In this document: positions 1 to 8,133 of the stretch, one piece after another
Layout: every line of letters starts with the position of its first letter
How positions within the stretch are numbered: position 1 is the stretch's first letter
Made by a program: the position numbers and the translations under genes
Source of the DNA: a virus
Strand: one strand, 5' to 3'
Virus record (IMG/VR): IMGVR_UViG_3300042868_008304
Coordinates: 1-61,461 of that record
Length of the DNA: 61,461 nucleotides
Notes under the pieces: generated by a model
Databases searched by the model: none
What the model was told of the DNA's origin: nothing
What the model saw: the letters and a program-made list of their open reading frames with translations, nothing else

Positions 1-2051
1 GTCTTTCAGGAACATTAGGTATTAGCGGATTATCAGGTCAAGTTGGAATATCAGGTACTTCAGGTATTAGCGGTCTTTCAGGAACATTAGGTATATCAGG
101 ACTTTCAGGAACTATTGGTATCAGTGGATTATCAGGTACAATCGGTATTAGCGGACTTTCAGGTCAAGTTGGAATATCAGGTACTTCAGGAATTAGTGGT
201 CTTTCAGGAACATTAGGTATTTCAGGTTTATCAGGTCAAGTTGGAATATCAGGTACTTCAGGAATTAGTGGATTATCCGGTACAATCGGTATATCAGGAA
301 CTAGCGGTATTAGTGGACTTTCAGGAACATTAGGTATTAGCGGATTATCAGGTCAAGTTGGAATATCAGGTACTTCAGGTATTAGCGGTCTTTCAGGAAC
401 ATTAGGTATATCAGGACTTTCAGGAACTTCAGGTGTTAGCGGCATCTCAGGATTGTCTGGTAGAAGTGGTATTTCAGGTTTATCAGGAACTTTAGGTATA
501 TCAGGTTTATCAGGAACATTAGGTATTTCAGGACTTTCAGGAACTATTGGTATTAGCGGTTTATCAGGAACTTTAGGTATATCAGGTTTATCAGGAACTT
601 CAGGTCAAGTTGGAATATCAGGTATTAGTGGTTTATCAGGTAGAAGTGGTATTTCAGGTTTATCAGGAACTTTAGGTATATCAGGTTTATCAGGAACATT
701 AGGTATTTCAGGACTTTCAGGAACTATTGGTATTAGCGGTTTATCAGGAACTTTAGGTATATCAGGTTTATCAGGAACTTCAGGTCAAGTTGGAATATCA
801 GGTATTAGTGGTTTATCAGGTAGAAGTGGTATTTCAGGTTTAGTTGGGACATCAGGACTTAACGGTATAGACGGTGTTGCGGGAGCAAGTGGTTCTAGCG
901 GTTTATCAGGAACTTTAGGTATAAGCGGTTTATCAGGAACTTTAGGTATAAGCGGTTTATCAGGTCAAGTTGGAATATCAGGTTTATCAGGTCAAGTTGG
1001 AATATCAGGAACTTCAGGTATTAGCGGTTTATCAGGTAGAAGTGGTATTTCAGGTTTATCAGGAACTTTAGGTATAAGCGGTTTATCAGGAACTTTAGGT
1101 ATAAGCGGTTTATCAGGTCAAGTTGGAATATCAGGTTTATCAGGTCAAGTTGGAATATCAGGTTTATCAGGAACTTCAGGTAGAAGTGGTATTTCAGGAT
1201 TAGTAGGAACTAGCGGAACATCAGGTTTAGTTGGAATATCAGGATTAGTTGGAATATCAGGATTAGTTGGAATATCAGGTTTATCAGGTCAAGTTGGAAT
1301 ATCAGGTTTATCAGGAACTTCAGGTAGAAGTGGTATTTCAGGATTAGTAGGAACTAGCGGAACGTCAGGTTTAGTTGGAATATCAGGATTAGTTGGAATA
1401 TCAGGATTAGTTGGAATATCAGGTCGAGATGGTACCGGTACATCAGGTATTTCAGGTATTATAGGAACAGGAACAGCCGGAGCCTCAGGTATCTCAGGTA
1501 TTGCCGGTGGAGGTGGTGGTGGTTGCGCATTTGAATATGTGTTAGTTGCATCACACTCAGGTCAATTTACAGAAGATAGTTATTCTGCGACAGAATATTG
1601 GATTGGTGACGATAAATGCGGGTGGGACGCTTGTACACTTACGTTATCTAACAATGTTAAAGATAACCCAATTCTTCCTTTACAATACACTAACATCGGT
1701 ATACCTCTTCCTGTAAGTCCACCAGCGGGAGCAGTAATAACCTTTTGCGGTATCGCTTTTACCGAAGATGGTGATGTGGTTAATTTTGGTACTTATTTAG
1801 CTTTTTTCTCTTGTGCCAACCGTGACGGAAGTGGTGATTATCCTGTGACAACTTTATTTGACGATAGCACAACGAGTACTTTTGATGCGAAGACTACTTG
1901 TTTTTCTAATAGTTATACTGTAGTTGGAAATGAGGGATTACACAGTTGTGACCACTTTCTTATTGCTGGTATGAATGCGGATGGTGGGACCCCTAACTAT
2001 ACAATTAAATTTTCATATACTATTACAATAAAATATAGTTGTACTGAATAA
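1..2051 (+). CDS. Collagen-like repeat fibre protein, 5' end outside window
   Basis: The reading frame is open from base 3 with no stop, so the gene begins upstream of the window; the TTG at 453 is an internal codon, not a start. About 500 codons are Gly-X-Y triplets built from GLS, GTL, GIS, GQV, GTS and GRS units. The repeat has no proline, unlike most collagens. A Gly-rich hinge of seven glycines near 1507-1530 leads into a C-terminal globular domain of about 170 residues with eight or so cysteines (bases 1530-2048). This is the usual layout of a trimeric phage fibre: a long repetitive shaft and a C-terminal tip that could fold the trimer or bind the host. A strong terminator follows immediately. 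The DNA contains recent internal duplications. Which fibre it is cannot be told from this sequence. Confidence 0.85.
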   Translation, partial: LSGTLGISGLSGQVGISGTSGISGLSGTLGISGLSGTIGISGLSGTIGISGLSGQVGISGTSGISGLSGTLGISGLSGQVGISGTSGISGLSGTIGISGTSGISGLSGTLGISGLSGQVGISGTSGISGLSGTLGISGLSGTSGVSGISGLSGRSGISGLSGTLGISGLSGTLGISGLSGTIGISGLSGTLGISGLSGTSGQVGISGISGLSGRSGISGLSGTLGISGLSGTLGISGLSGTIGISGLSGTLGISGLSGTSGQVGISGISGLSGRSGISGLVGTSGLNGIDGVAGASGSSGLSGTLGISGLSGTLGISGLSGQVGISGLSGQVGISGTSGISGLSGRSGISGLSGTLGISGLSGTLGISGLSGQVGISGLSGQVGISGLSGTSGRSGISGLVGTSGTSGLVGISGLVGISGLVGISGLSGQVGISGLSGTSGRSGISGLVGTSGTSGLVGISGLVGISGLVGISGRDGTGTSGISGIIGTGTAGASGISGIAGGGGGGCAFEYVLVASHSGQFTEDSYSATEYWIGDDKCGWDACTLTLSNNVKDNPILPLQYTNIGIPLPVSPPAGAVITFCGIAFTEDGDVVNFGTYLAFFSCANRDGSGDYPVTTLFDDSTTSTFDAKTTCFSNSYTVVGNEGLHSCDHFLIAGMNADGGTPNYTIKFSYTITIKYSCTE
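459..842 (+). repeat. Perfect 180-bp tandem repeat in collagen-like gene
   Basis: Bases 459-842 have an exact period of 180 bp (60 codons, 20 Gly-X-Y triplets), giving 2.1 copies without a mismatch. Similar but imperfect repeats flank it, at 892-1010 versus 1051-1160 and at 1162-1290 versus 1309-1420. Perfect identity implies very recent duplication or ongoing slippage or recombination. Confidence 0.9.
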
Positions 2052-2060
2052 AATTAATAC

Positions 2061-2084
2061 CCCCACTTTTTAGTGGGGTTTTTT
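2061..2084 (+). terminator. Rho-independent terminator after fibre gene
   Basis: A 7-bp stem CCCCACT/AGTGGGG with a T-rich loop is followed by six T residues. It closes the collagen-like gene and separates it from the sugar operon. Confidence 0.85.
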
Positions 2085-2132
2085 ATTTATGTTTTTTTGT
2101 AATTGTTTATTATTAGGACAAAGTTAAATAAT

Positions 2133-2477
2133 ATGAGATTTTGTTTTGATGTTGATGGAACAATTGCTGAATTAAAAAAAGAGGGTGAACAATACCAAGA
2201 CGTTCTACCCAAAAAAGGTGCCGTTGAAACCTTAAAGAAATTAAGAGAAGACGGACATTACATAATTCTCCATACTGCGAGAAATATGCAAACTTACTCA
2301 GGAAATGTTGGGAAAGTAATCTCAGTTCAATCACCCATATTATTTGAATGGTTAAAGAAATATGATGTTCCTTATGATGAGGTATATTTTGGAAAACCAA
2401 GCGCCGATTTTTATGTCGACGATAAAGCAATAAGAATGAACGAGTGGGAGGACTTTGAATGGAAAAACCTAATGTAA
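2133..2477 (+). CDS. Small HAD-family phosphatase
   Basis: A 114-residue protein opening with FDVDGT, in which Asp6 and Asp8 match the HAD nucleophile and acid/base pair. HTAR near residue 50 fits motif II, and FYVDDKAI near residue 95 fits the C-terminal acidic motif. I chose the ATG at 2133, which places the HAD motif at the very N-terminus; an in-frame TTG at 2103 would add ten residues without family support. The next gene starts 19 bases before this one ends. Small HAD proteins of this type occur in capsule and heptose clusters. A GmhB-like 7-phosphatase role would suit the neighbours, but the protein is shorter than GmhB (about 190 residues) and may act on another sugar phosphate. Confidence 0.75.
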   Translation: MRFCFDVDGTIAELKKEGEQYQDVLPKKGAVETLKKLREDGHYIILHTARNMQTYSGNVGKVISVQSPILFEWLKKYDVPYDEVYFGKPSADFYVDDKAIRMNEWEDFEWKNLM

Positions 2478-2845
2478 TCAATGTAATTGAATGTGAGGGG
2501 TGTTGTGTCCCAAAAGGGTGGGGTAAAGAAATCATTATTGAGAATAATGAACTTTATTGTGGTAAATTGTTGTGCTTTGATAAAGGTGCAAAATTTTCAA
2601 TGCACTACCATATGATTAAAGACGAAACTTGGTATGTTGATAAAGGTGAGTTCATCTATAGATGGATTGATACCGAAACTGCTGAGGTGATTGAGAAAAT
2701 ATTAAAGGTTGGTGATACGGTTAGACAAAGACCGGGTCAACCCCACCAATTAGAGGCGTTATCTGATGGTGTAATCTTCGAGGTATCCACAACCCACGCT
2801 GATAGTGATTCTTATAGAGTATGGAAAGGAGATTCTCAAAAATGA
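2459..2845 (+). CDS. Cupin-fold protein, sugar isomerase-like
   Basis: A 128-residue single-domain cupin. The metal-binding histidine pair MHYH with DETWYV lies near residues 48-60, and the second motif, GQPHQLEAL, near residues 97-105. Arrangement and length resemble the C-terminal cupin of mannose-6-phosphate isomerase and small sugar-processing cupins such as WbuC. It overlaps the HAD gene upstream and is coupled to the adenylyltransferase downstream by an ATGA overlap at 2842-2845, so the proteins are probably made together. The substrate is not visible. A role as sugar-phosphate isomerase or epimerase in activated-sugar synthesis is inferred from context. Confidence 0.7.
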   Translation: MEKPNVINVIECEGCCVPKGWGKEIIIENNELYCGKLLCFDKGAKFSMHYHMIKDETWYVDKGEFIYRWIDTETAEVIEKILKVGDTVRQRPGQPHQLEALSDGVIFEVSTTHADSDSYRVWKGDSQK

Positions 2846-3225
2846 GAGTTTGGGTAAACGGAACATTTGATGTTCTTCATATTGGACATATTGAGTTATT
2901 AAAATTTGCAAGTATTTTTGGTAAAGTTAGAGTTGGTATTGATACAGATTCAAGGGTTAAACAATTCAAAGGAGATGGTCGACCGGTTAATACTTGGGAA
3001 GATAGGGTAAAATTAATGGAATCCATCCGTTATGTTTATGACGTGGTAGGATTCTCAACGGATGATGAATTAAGACAACAAATTAAAGATTGGGAAACTG
3101 ATGTTATGATTGTTGGTTCGGATTATAAAGATAAGAATGTCATTGGTTCTGAATTGGTTAAAGAGGTTATCTTCTTTGATAGAATCGAAGGGTATTCAAC
3201 AACAAATACATTAAATAATGTTTAG
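2842..3225 (+). CDS. hldE2-like: Heptose-1-phosphate adenylyltransferase (HldE C-domain-like)
   Basis: A 127-residue nucleotidyltransferase with NGTFDVLHIGH (His13 and His16 of the HxGH motif), FKGDGRPVN near residue 43 and GYSTTN near the C-terminus. These match from memory the order and wording of the C-terminal domain of bacterial HldE, which transfers AMP from ATP to D-glycero-beta-D-manno-heptose 1-phosphate. Glycerol-3-phosphate cytidylyltransferase is a relative, but RPVN and STTN favour HldE. The start at 2842 overlaps the upstream stop as ATGA; an in-frame ATG at 2821 lies inside the cupin gene and is less likely. An AAGGAG-like sequence about 10 bases upstream may help initiation. 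Confidence 0.8.
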   Translation: MRVWVNGTFDVLHIGHIELLKFASIFGKVRVGIDTDSRVKQFKGDGRPVNTWEDRVKLMESIRYVYDVVGFSTDDELRQQIKDWETDVMIVGSDYKDKNVIGSELVKEVIFFDRIEGYSTTNTLNNV

Positions 3226-3949
3226 AGTTTTAGTCGTAGGTGAAACCTGTATAGATAGGTTTATTTATAGTAAGGTTGAAAGGTTATCTCCTGAAGCTCC
3301 GGTTCCGGTTTTAATTCCGGTAGAAACAACCGAGAATAAAGGAATGTCGGGTAATGTTGTTGAGAATCTAAGGGCCTTGGGTGTTGATTATAATGATATC
3401 ACTCATTGGTGTCAATTTACTCCAATAACAAAAACAAGATATGTGGATAAAAAAAGTAACCATATGTTTATTCGAGTTGATGAGGGTGAAGATTTAGTGA
3501 AGGAGATTGATGATGTTAATATGAATCAATACTTTGATGTGATTATTGTTAGCGATTATAACAAAGGGTTTTTAGATGATAGTTTTTTAAAAGAACTTTG
3601 TACGATGGGAGGAATCACCATATTAGATTCAAAAAGAAAATTAACTCAGGACATTATTGATTGTTTTGATTTTGTTAAATTAAACGAACAAGAATTTAGA
3701 AATAACGAAGAGTTATTAAGGTGGGAAAATATATTAATAACATTGGGACCCAAAGGGACAATGTATCAAGGTATTGTTTATCCGAGTCCAAACCCCCAAG
3801 AAACGATAGACGTTAGTGGAGCGGGGGATACATTTACATCTTCATTTATATTAAAATATTATGAAACAAAAGATGTTAAAACGTCTATAATCTACGCAAA
3901 TGAAATGTCTTCAATTGTGGTATCAAAAAGGGGGGTGGCAACCCCATAG
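3218..3949 (+). CDS. hldE1-like: Heptose-7-phosphate kinase (HldE N-domain-like, PfkB)
   Basis: A 243-residue PfkB-family sugar kinase. RLSPEAPVPV at residues 22-31 is nearly the hallmark RISPEAPVPV of HldE. VSDYNKG near residue 110, LNEQEF near 155 and DVSGAGDTF at 198-206 (catalytic Asp in GAGD) complete the family pattern. HldE1 phosphorylates D-glycero-beta-D-manno-heptose 7-phosphate at O1, giving the substrate of the adenylyltransferase encoded just upstream. In bacteria both activities are usually fused kinase first; here they are separate and in reverse order, overlapping by 8 bases. The protein is shorter than a typical HldE kinase domain (about 315 residues), mainly through a compact central lid region. 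Confidence 0.8.
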   Translation: MFRVLVVGETCIDRFIYSKVERLSPEAPVPVLIPVETTENKGMSGNVVENLRALGVDYNDITHWCQFTPITKTRYVDKKSNHMFIRVDEGEDLVKEIDDVNMNQYFDVIIVSDYNKGFLDDSFLKELCTMGGITILDSKRKLTQDIIDCFDFVKLNEQEFRNNEELLRWENILITLGPKGTMYQGIVYPSPNPQETIDVSGAGDTFTSSFILKYYETKDVKTSIIYANEMSSIVVSKRGVATP

Positions 3950-3952
3950 AAT

Positions 3953-5236
3953 ATGAGAATTAAAAGTAGGTCAAATATTACAATAGTTATTCACACAGAA
4001 AACCAAGATAAATTAAAAAAACTTTTAAAAATTATTAAAAACTTTAAAAGTGAAGGGTATTTTTGTATTAACTTAAACGCTAAGGGATACATTCCTTGGG
4101 ATGATGAAGAGATTAAACAAAGTATTGTTAGTTTTGATAAATACAACGCCAACCCAACCGAAAAATTAAAAACAGATTCTATTGTTGAATTAATAACTAA
4201 AAGTGATACTGAGTTTATTTTAATTTTGGATGAAGATTGTTCGTCAATTAAATTGAACACTTTTGATGAAAAAATTGTTGAATCATTATATGGTGGTAAA
4301 CGAGATTTATTAGGGTTAAATATGGATTCAAAATACCAATCAGTTAAATGGTTTATTATTGATTTATTATCTCAAAAGAAACAAACTAAACTAAATTTTG
4401 TTGATGATAGTGAAGACTGTGTAAGATATAATAAAAAAATTGAGAATCCTATTTTTTACGATAAGATATTTTATCTTGATGGTGGAATAGGGGACCACGT
4501 TATGGCGTTACCATTATTAGAGAAAATTCATAAAAATTTTTACATTTGTTGTAAATATCCGGTGGTATTTGAACACTTAGAATTTAAGGGACATATTCAT
4601 TGGGATGATGAATTATTTGGTGGTTATAGAAGATTTGTTTACGAACAAGGTTCCACAAATAATTCTAAAACTATCGTGGATGCGTTTTTTGAGTTGTACG
4701 GTTATAAACGAACTAATACTGATGTTTTAACATATAATGGACGTAGAGAAAGTAACGGGATTCAAAACGAAGGTAAAAAAATTGCTCTTATTTGTAGTAG
4801 TGCCGCCAAAATAAACGATATCGATTCTAATAAAAATTGGAAGGAAATCAGATGGTTAAAATTAGTTAATGAACTACAACAAAGAGGTTACTATGTTGTT
4901 CAAGTTGGGTCTTTTAAAGATAATCAAATTCCAATGGTTGATTTAAAGTTTTTAGACCAACCATTACCTAAATTATCTTCACTAATAGATGAATGTTCAT
5001 TATGGATTAGTGTTGACACGTTCTTTCATCATTTTGCGTCGTCAATTAAACCTGAGGTTGGGATTTGTTTAACCCCATTTTATAACGACCACGCAAAACA
5101 TTCCGGTGTAAGATATGTTGAGAAAGATTGTGGTAAAGATTTTTCATCAAGAAAATGGTGGTTGGATTTACAACAACCTGAAAGAAAAGAATGTATGGAC
5201 TTAATCCAATTAGCTGATATTATTAATTTATTATGA
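3953..5236 (+). CDS. Two-domain glycosyltransferase with GT9 heptosyltransferase-like C-domain
   Basis: 427 residues. Residues 1-145 resemble a degenerate GT-A fold with an acidic LDEDCS motif near residue 97. From about residue 170 the protein looks like GT9 (ADP-heptose:LPS heptosyltransferase): YLDGGIGDHVMALPLLEKI corresponds to the family GGIGD...TPLL signature, and WISVDTFFHHFASSI near 351-365 to the conserved SVDTG..H.A segment. A heptosyltransferase directly behind an HldE pair supports the sugar being a heptose. Four bases separate it from the kinase stop, and it overlaps the next gene by four bases. The acceptor is unknown: host surface glycan or phage protein are both possible. Confidence 0.7.
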   Translation: MRIKSRSNITIVIHTENQDKLKKLLKIIKNFKSEGYFCINLNAKGYIPWDDEEIKQSIVSFDKYNANPTEKLKTDSIVELITKSDTEFILILDEDCSSIKLNTFDEKIVESLYGGKRDLLGLNMDSKYQSVKWFIIDLLSQKKQTKLNFVDDSEDCVRYNKKIENPIFYDKIFYLDGGIGDHVMALPLLEKIHKNFYICCKYPVVFEHLEFKGHIHWDDELFGGYRRFVYEQGSTNNSKTIVDAFFELYGYKRTNTDVLTYNGRRESNGIQNEGKKIALICSSAAKINDIDSNKNWKEIRWLKLVNELQQRGYYVVQVGSFKDNQIPMVDLKFLDQPLPKLSSLIDECSLWISVDTFFHHFASSIKPEVGICLTPFYNDHAKHSGVRYVEKDCGKDFSSRKWWLDLQQPERKECMDLIQLADIINLL

Positions 5237-6804
5237 TTAAAGTAAAATTTTTTTGTTCAGATGCCGAAATTAATAATATTGATAACTGGAGAATTCGTAT
5301 GCAATATTATGGAGATATTGAAGGCGTTGAAATTGAATATGATTTTTCTCCCACCATATCACAGGAAAATAAAATTAATTTTGATATAATTGTGATTACA
5401 AGACCATTATTAAGGTTTCTTGGATATATTAGATTTTTAAAAACGAAGGGTGTTAAAGTTATTGTTGATTATGACGACCCATTTCCGTTAGTGTTTGAAC
5501 CGGATAATTTATTATCACATTTAAACGAATCTATCCAAATTCTGAATGAAGCGGATTTGATAACAACAACAACTGAAAAATTAAAAACATATTTTTATTA
5601 TCATAGTTTTAATGATAAAATTAAAGTTTTACCAAATATAATTAATAAATCATTTATTTCAGAAAATAAACTTTATAATAATGATAAAGTGGTTTTAGGT
5701 TGGTTTGGTAATAATGGTCATTATGAATCTTTAAAAAAAATTAAAGATGTTATACTTAATATTCTAAATGAGTATGAAAACGTTTATTTTAATTTATATG
5801 GTACACAACCATTTTTTGACTTATTTGACCATCCAAGAGTGATAAAAATTCCATATGTTTTTAATTTTTCAGAATTCCAAAAAAATATTGGAGAAATTGA
5901 TATTAATTTGGCACCATTAATTGAAAATTATCATAATTTTTTTAAATCAAATATTAGAATTATTTTACCGGGATATAAAGGTATTCCTTCAGTAGCCGAC
6001 AACTTTTCAGAATACAAATTATTGGGTCGTGATAATGTTATTTTATGTGATAATAATGATGATTGGTATAACGGTATTAAAAATTTAATTAATGATTTAG
6101 ATTTAAGAAATAAAATAGGGTCAAATATACAGAAATACGTTACTGATAATTTAACATTTGATGTTTGGAAAACAGACAAATCAGAAATGTTCAAATCATT
6201 AGTTAAAATAAATAAAGAAAAAAATAATATTATGGAACATTTTTATCATAACATTGGGGAAGATTGGTTTTCTTACCCTAATTTATATTCATCAATGGTT
6301 GAAAAATTTGATGATGGGGCTCATTTTATTGAGGTTGGGGTTTGGAAAGGTAGAAGCGCATCTTATATGGGTGTTGAAATAAATAATTCAGGTAAAAATA
6401 TTAAATTTGATTGTGTGGATGTTTTTTCAGGTTCATCCGAACATTTAGACTCAAGTAGTCCATTTTTTAATCAAGAATTGTTAAAAGATAACGATTGGTT
6501 ATATAATGAATTTTTAAAAAATACTGAACCTATTAAACATATCGTCACACCTATTAAACAATTATCTTGGTTGGCTGCAGAATTATATGAAGACCATTCA
6601 GTTGATTTTGTTTTTATTGATGCTGCTCACGATTATGAGAGCGTAAAAAAAGACTTAAAAGCTTGGTTTCCAAAGATTAAAAAAGGTGGTGTGTTAGCCG
6701 GCCACGATTATCTATATTGGGAAGTTATTGATGCGGTAAATGAGTTCTTTGGTGAAAATAAAATAGAAGTTAAAGAAGGTTGCTGGATTTACGAAAAAAA
6801 ATAA
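5233..6804 (+). CDS. Glycosyltransferase-methyltransferase fusion
   Basis: 523 residues in two halves. Residues 1-325 look like a GT-B (GT4-like) glycosyltransferase, with VLGWFGNNGHYESL near 153 and a C-terminal Rossmann-like segment containing GIPSVADNFSEY. Residues 336-523 form a class I SAM methyltransferase of the Methyltransf_24 type: FIEVGVWKGRSASYMG near 364 binds SAM, and FIDAAHDYESVKKD near 461 and AGHDY near 490 are the family's later motifs. The methyltransferase half is a close paralogue of the C-terminal half of the next gene, including a 53-bp stretch of identical DNA. Methylating enzymes fused to transferases commonly cap or modify glycan chains; acceptor and sugar are unknown. 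Confidence 0.7.
   Translation: MIKVKFFCSDAEINNIDNWRIRMQYYGDIEGVEIEYDFSPTISQENKINFDIIVITRPLLRFLGYIRFLKTKGVKVIVDYDDPFPLVFEPDNLLSHLNESIQILNEADLITTTTEKLKTYFYYHSFNDKIKVLPNIINKSFISENKLYNNDKVVLGWFGNNGHYESLKKIKDVILNILNEYENVYFNLYGTQPFFDLFDHPRVIKIPYVFNFSEFQKNIGEIDINLAPLIENYHNFFKSNIRIILPGYKGIPSVADNFSEYKLLGRDNVILCDNNDDWYNGIKNLINDLDLRNKIGSNIQKYVTDNLTFDVWKTDKSEMFKSLVKINKEKNNIMEHFYHNIGEDWFSYPNLYSSMVEKFDDGAHFIEVGVWKGRSASYMGVEINNSGKNIKFDCVDVFSGSSEHLDSSSPFFNQELLKDNDWLYNEFLKNTEPIKHIVTPIKQLSWLAAELYEDHSVDFVFIDAAHDYESVKKDLKAWFPKIKKGGVLAGHDYLYWEVIDAVNEFFGENKIEVKEGCWIYEKK
6364..6416 (+). repeat. 53-bp exact direct repeat, copy 1
   Basis: Identical base for base to 7705-7757. It encodes the post-SAM-motif segment of the Methyltransf_24 domain and marks a recent duplication or gene conversion. 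Confidence 0.9.
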
Positions 6805-6810
6805 AAAAAT

Positions 6811-8130
6811 ATGAAAAAAATTATCACATACCATAACGAAGGATTCAATGGTTACATAAAAGATGGGAATTTGGTTATTGGTCCCGAAACAAAATCACCG
6901 AAATGGTGGTTAGATGAAGATTGTGAAGAGTCTTTCCAATTTTTTGATTTAGATGGATTTTATAATGAAGATTATTTTAAAGATGACCACGTTCCTGATT
7001 TTATTGCAAATAACTATGTTTTATATGTTTTACATTATTTCAAAGAAATAAGTGGTAAAGATTTAAAAAGTGTTTTAGAAATAGGGAGTGCTGGTGGTTG
7101 GTTTACTAAAAAATTTATGGACTATGGACTAGAAATTTTGGGAGTGGAAGGTTCTGAATGTGGATATAGGGCTTGTTTAGAAAGAGGTTTATCTGAATCA
7201 CAGATACTTAAAAAAGATTTTAGAAATCCAATTAAATTAGATAAAAAATATGATATAGTATGTTGTACTGAAGTTGCTGAACATATTGAAATACCATTTT
7301 CAGGGACTTTAATTAAAACATTAACCGATAATTCTGATATGGTTTGGTTTTCATCCGTATCGCCCGGTTTATTAGGTATACCACCAACTTATGACCATTG
7401 TAATGAGCAACCTGATAAATTTTGGATTAATCTTTTTGATTTTTTTAACTATGGTTATATTAAATTATCCGATGAAGTTTATAATAATACTCATTTAAGA
7501 GGTAGATATGTTTTTTATAATAGAAATGTTTATAATGTAGAAGGTGAATCGTCTCAGAAAGAATATAAAAAAATAAACCACTTTTATCAGAATATTGGTG
7601 AGGATTGGTTTGGACATTCAAATTTTTATTCTGAAATAGTAAACAAATTTCCGGATGGTTCTCATTTTGTGGAGGTCGGTGTTTGGAAAGGAAGAGGAGC
7701 ATCATATATGGGTGTTGAAATAAATAATTCAGGTAAAAATATTAAATTTGATTGTGTCGATACTTGGGAATATATTGATTCTCAAAATGACATCTCTAAA
7801 GATTCATATGAAAATCTTTATGATATTTTTTTAAAAAATATAGAACCTGTTAAACATATTATTAATCCAGTTAAATTATTATCAACTGACGCGGCAAAAA
7901 AATATGAAGACAATTCGTTAGATTTTGTTTTTGTTGATGCTGCTCACGATTATACAAATGTTAAAAACGATATTGAAGCTTGGTTCCCAAAGATTAAAGT
8001 TGGAGGTATTATTGCCGGTCACGATTATAATACATCGATTGACGGAGTTAAAAAAGCGGTTGATGAATTTTTTAATGAAAAAAATATAATAAATAAAGAA
8101 AACTGTTGGATATACGAAAAAATTAAATAA
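6811..8130 (+). CDS. Tandem methyltransferase protein
   Basis: 439 residues with two SAM-dependent methyltransferase domains. The N-terminal one has VLEIGSAGGWFTKKF near residue 88 and CCTEVAEHIE near 150, typical of Methyltransf_23-like (UbiG-type) enzymes. The C-terminal one, from residue 257, has FVEVGVWKGRGASYMG near 286, FVDAAHDYTNVKND near 373 and AGHDY, and is the paralogue of the C-terminal domain of the gene upstream. Both copies keep the motif residues, so both could be active. The gene sits six bases after its neighbour in the same operon. A role in methylating sugars or sugar-modified proteins is inferred only from the surrounding transferases. Confidence 0.7.
   Translation: MKKIITYHNEGFNGYIKDGNLVIGPETKSPKWWLDEDCEESFQFFDLDGFYNEDYFKDDHVPDFIANNYVLYVLHYFKEISGKDLKSVLEIGSAGGWFTKKFMDYGLEILGVEGSECGYRACLERGLSESQILKKDFRNPIKLDKKYDIVCCTEVAEHIEIPFSGTLIKTLTDNSDMVWFSSVSPGLLGIPPTYDHCNEQPDKFWINLFDFFNYGYIKLSDEVYNNTHLRGRYVFYNRNVYNVEGESSQKEYKKINHFYQNIGEDWFGHSNFYSEIVNKFPDGSHFVEVGVWKGRGASYMGVEINNSGKNIKFDCVDTWEYIDSQNDISKDSYENLYDIFLKNIEPVKHIINPVKLLSTDAAKKYEDNSLDFVFVDAAHDYTNVKNDIEAWFPKIKVGGIIAGHDYNTSIDGVKKAVDEFFNEKNIINKENCWIYEKIK
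7705..7757 (+). repeat. 53-bp exact direct repeat, copy 2
   Basis: The partner of 6364-6416, in the homologous position of the second Methyltransf_24 domain. Confidence 0.9.
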
Positions 8131-8133
8131 AAT

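Noticed and set aside
453-455. TTG as start of the collagen-like gene
   Set aside because: The frame is open and repetitive back to base 3, so the real start is outside the window.
459-842. Repeat array as CRISPR
   Set aside because: Units are 180 bp without spacers, and lie in frame inside a Gly-X-Y coding region.
2113-2535. Minus-strand open frame of 140 codons
   Set aside because: It lies opposite the HAD and cupin genes, has no recognisable motif and mirrors their codon pattern.
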